Below are positions 62,205 through 64,000 of a DNA stretch of 64,000 nt, piece after piece. This DNA is from Stenotrophomonas indicatrix (lineage in GTDB: Bacteria; Pseudomonadota; Gammaproteobacteria; Xanthomonadales; Xanthomonadaceae). The position numbers and the translations under genes are program-made. The notes beneath the pieces are model-generated. The model saw only the letters and a program-made list of their open reading frames with translations, did no database searches and had not been told where the DNA came from. Numbering within the stretch: position 1 is the stretch's first letter; each line of letters starts with the position of its first letter. The DNA is taken from positions 1 through 64,000 of the forward strand of contig NZ_PEJS01000001.1 in assembly GCF_002750975.1 (NCBI RefSeq), written 5' to 3'.

Positions 62205-63160
62205 CGTGATGCCAGGCGTGCTTTGACCTCGGCGGCAATCCGCGTGGTTTCGCGCAGCGGTTCGATGCGGTCGTACTGCCAGTCCAGCCAACGCGGCTGC
62301 AGGCGCCCGCGTTCGCGCAGCTGCTGCTGGAAGCGCGCCAACCGTCCCTGTGCGGTATCGGCCAGGGCCACCATCACCGGCATGCGGGTGGCACTGGCCT
62401 CGGACAACAGGTTCACCGAATCGGGCGACACCACCACGCGGTTGGCCCAGCCGAGCAGGCCGGCATACGGGTTCACGCCATCGCCGCCATCGCCCCAGAT
62501 CACATGCGGCAGATCGGCGAACTTCGCGCGCAGGATCTCGGCCAATGCCGGCGGCGTGCGCCGCGACGTCGTCGCCAGCAGGCTGCCGCCCTCGCTGCGG
62601 ATCTGCTCGGCCAGCGCCTGGAATACATGCACCATCGCGGTTTCGTCCCACGGCGCCAGCGGCGTCGGGCCGCCCACCAGCAGCGCGGTGCGCGGGCCGG
62701 GCAGGGTGCTGAAGCTGGCGAACGCCGCGCGGCCCCAGGCCAGCCAGTCATCGTCCACCGGGTTCAGGCTGCCGATCAGGGTCAGCACGTTGCTGCCGCG
62801 CAGCGCGTCATGTTCGGGCACCACCACCACATCCCAGTGACGCGAGCCGATGCGCGGGTCGAGGATCTGCACCACCTGGCTGCCGCGCGCACGCAGTACG
62901 CGCAGCGCGCCGGCGGCCTGGCGGCCACAGCCGATCGCCAGCGCGGGCGCATCGGCGGCGAGGGTTGCCAGGGCTTGGCCGTAGCCGTGCACATCACCGG
63001 GCAAGCGCCGCGGTGCCAGCCAGCGCCATGGCGCCCGGGGCTGCAGGATCAGGGGGCGGTGGGTGCCCTGGCGCAGCGCCGAGGCCAGCGCGACCGCCTG
63101 CCGGACATTACCGGCACGGCCGTCGGTGACCGTCCAAGGCGCGCTCGATCGTTTCACCAT
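62201..63160 (-). CDS. ELM1-like (DUF1022) protein
   Basis: 319 residues of the mitochondrial-fission ELM1 family, which has a GT-B glycosyltransferase-like fold. Seen: [20 protein letters not shown] at the start, [18 protein letters not shown] (about 157-174), [12 protein letters not shown] and [20 protein letters not shown] (about 245-264). Bacterial members often lie near lipopolysaccharide genes but the role is open. Start ATG at 63160 or 63166; neither has a clear ribosome site. Stop TAG comes from a REP. Confidence 0.85.
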   Translation of the reverse strand: MVKRSSAPWTVTDGRAGNVRQAVALASALRQGTHRPLILQPRAPWRWLAPRRLPGDVHGYGQALATLAADAPALAIGCGRQAAGALRVLRARGSQVVQILDPRIGSRHWDVVVVPEHDALRGSNVLTLIGSLNPVDDDWLAWGRAAFASFSTLPGPRTALLVGGPTPLAPWDETAMVHVFQALAEQIRSEGGSLLATTSRRTPPALAEILRAKFADLPHVIWGDGGDGVNPYAGLLGWANRVVVSPDSVNLLSEASATRMPVMVALADTAQGRLARFQQQLRERGRLQPRWLDWQYDRIEPLRETTRIAAEVKARLASR

Positions 63161-63282
63161 TGGCATTAATTCGTTTCAGCCCTGCTGGGTGTTGCAACAG
63201 TCGCGACACTCTACACTGCGGATCGACGTTTCGCCCCGCGCCGCCCGCGGGCACAGACCTTAGCCGCCCTGGAGATCCACCG

Positions 63283-63873
63283 ATGTCCCACGCGCTCGAC
63301 GCTGCTGCACTGGACCAGTTGTTCCGCACTGCCCGTACCCAGAACGCCTTCCTCGACAAGCCGGTCGAAGACGCCCAGCTGCACGCCCTGTACGACCTGC
63401 TGAAGTGGGGCCCGACCGCCGCCAACGGCAGCCCGGCGCGCTTCGTGTTCGTGAAGTCGGCCGAAGCCAAGGCCAAGCTTGCCCCGGCCCTGTCCGAAGG
63501 CAACCACAACAAGACCCTGGCTGCCCCGGTCACCGTCATCGTGGCCTTCGACCAGGACTTCCACGAGAAGCTGCCGTACCTGTTCCCGCACACCGACGCC
63601 AAGGCCTGGTTCGACGGCCCGCGCGAAGGCCGCCATGAAGGCGCGTTCCGCAACGGCAGCCTGCAGGGCGCTTACCTGATCCTGGCCGCACGCGCGCTGG
63701 GCCTGGATGCCGGCCCGATGTCCGGCTTCGACAACGCCAAGGTCGACGAAGCCTTCTTCGCCGGCACCAGCATCAAGTCGAATTTCCTGGTCAACCTGGG
63801 GTACGGTGACGATTCGGGCCTGTTCCCCCGTCTGCCGCGTCTGTCCTTCGACGAAGCGGCGCGCATCGCGTAA
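63283..63873 (+). CDS. RutE/HadB-like nitroreductase family protein
   Basis: 196-residue FMN- and NAD(P)H-dependent reductase close to malonic semialdehyde reductase RutE. Seen: [18 protein letters not shown] at the N-terminus, [19 protein letters not shown] (FMN loop), [20 protein letters not shown], and [16 protein letters not shown]. Other rut genes are absent, so the pyrimidine pathway link is not supported; general aldehyde or quinone reduction is possible. GGAG ten bases before the ATG. Confidence 0.9.
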   Translation: MSHALDAAALDQLFRTARTQNAFLDKPVEDAQLHALYDLLKWGPTAANGSPARFVFVKSAEAKAKLAPALSEGNHNKTLAAPVTVIVAFDQDFHEKLPYLFPHTDAKAWFDGPREGRHEGAFRNGSLQGAYLILAARALGLDAGPMSGFDNAKVDEAFFAGTSIKSNFLVNLGYGDDSGLFPRLPRLSFDEAARIA

Positions 63874-63895
63874 GTCGCTGTATCGGTTTCGGGCC

Positions 63896-63912
63896 CGCCC
63901 GCCGTGGCGGGC
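63896..63912 (+). other. GC hairpin after nitroreductase gene
   Basis: gcccgcc/ggcgggc dyad 23 bases past the stop; no T run, so termination is doubtful. Confidence 0.4.
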
Positions 63913-63958
63913 CATTGCTGCACTGTGTTCCCACCCTACGATCCGGAGAGTTCCTGAG

Positions 63959-64000
63959 ATGAGCGCCACCCGTAAACTGCTGCTGCCGCTGGCCCTGACC
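63959..64000 (+). CDS. Start of a secreted or membrane protein (cut by window edge)
   Basis: ATG with GGAGAG nine bases upstream opens MSATRKLLLPLALT, a basic then hydrophobic start typical of a signal peptide. Only 14 codons are in the window, so the product cannot be named. Confidence 0.65.
   Translation, partial: MSATRKLLLPLALT

Overview
The window is a GC-rich (about two-thirds G+C) gammaproteobacterial chromosome segment, almost certainly Stenotrophomonas (S. maltophilia complex). This rests on three things seen here: Xanthomonadaceae-type gene order (rpsU divergent from tsaD, a DUF2244-coxB-coxA-ctaG-coxC-surf1-ctaA-ctaB block, pnuC-nadR), many short GTAG-headed palindromes of the SMAG family of S. 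maltophilia REPs, and protein wording typical of that genus. The left edge is the tail of an rRNA operon with two tandem 5S genes. About 57 protein genes follow, nearly all intact, and the right edge cuts a gene after 14 codons. No integrase, transposase, CRISPR array or tRNA was seen.

Layout. 1-410: tandem 5S rRNA genes, each with its own terminator. 581-6804: envelope functions (M28 peptidase lipoprotein, VNG-repeat periplasmic protein, EnvC, carboxy-terminal protease, rhomboid protease). 7031-13571: FadL-type porin, NAD salvage pair pnuC/nadR, and putA. 13845-22379: aa3 cytochrome c oxidase and its assembly cluster, including heme O/A synthesis, SURF1, CtaG and a Cys-X3-Cys thioredoxin-fold protein. 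22460-27656 (minus strand): an SBF-like transporter, a periplasmic dual-specificity-like phosphatase, dnaG, a YihY/BrkB protein, yqeY and rpsU. 27823-36563: tsaD, a HEPN/Abi-like gene, a candidate small RNA, folB, an MscS channel, a GH3 glucosidase with a LacI-type operator, a lipoprotein, a PQQ sugar dehydrogenase and YiaA.

37101-49921 is the most interesting region. It holds two minus-strand units (RpiR/MurR regulator, YkuD L,D-transpeptidase-like protein, APC permease; and NlpC/P60 peptidase, dipeptide epimerase). Divergent from them is a plus-strand series of a transglutaminase-like protein, a TonB-dependent receptor, a serine beta-lactamase-like hydrolase and a VanX-type D-Ala-D-Ala dipeptidase. 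I read this as a murein-peptide salvage locus resembling Bacillus ykfABCD, but with its own outer-membrane receptor and with periplasmic peptidases. A/T-rich dyads resembling MurR-type operators lie between the divergent units.

50478-64000: small membrane and EF-hand proteins, a HAD hydrolase, 2-oxoadipate dioxygenase/decarboxylase (DUF1338), a succinyl-CoA:acetate CoA-transferase-type enzyme, a candidate small RNA, glnE, a VUT/YhhQ transporter, a three-gene secreted-protein operon with a paralogous pair and DUF2145, an ELM1-like protein and a RutE-type nitroreductase. REP elements sit in most intergenic gaps, and three genes take their stop codon from the GTAG head of a REP.
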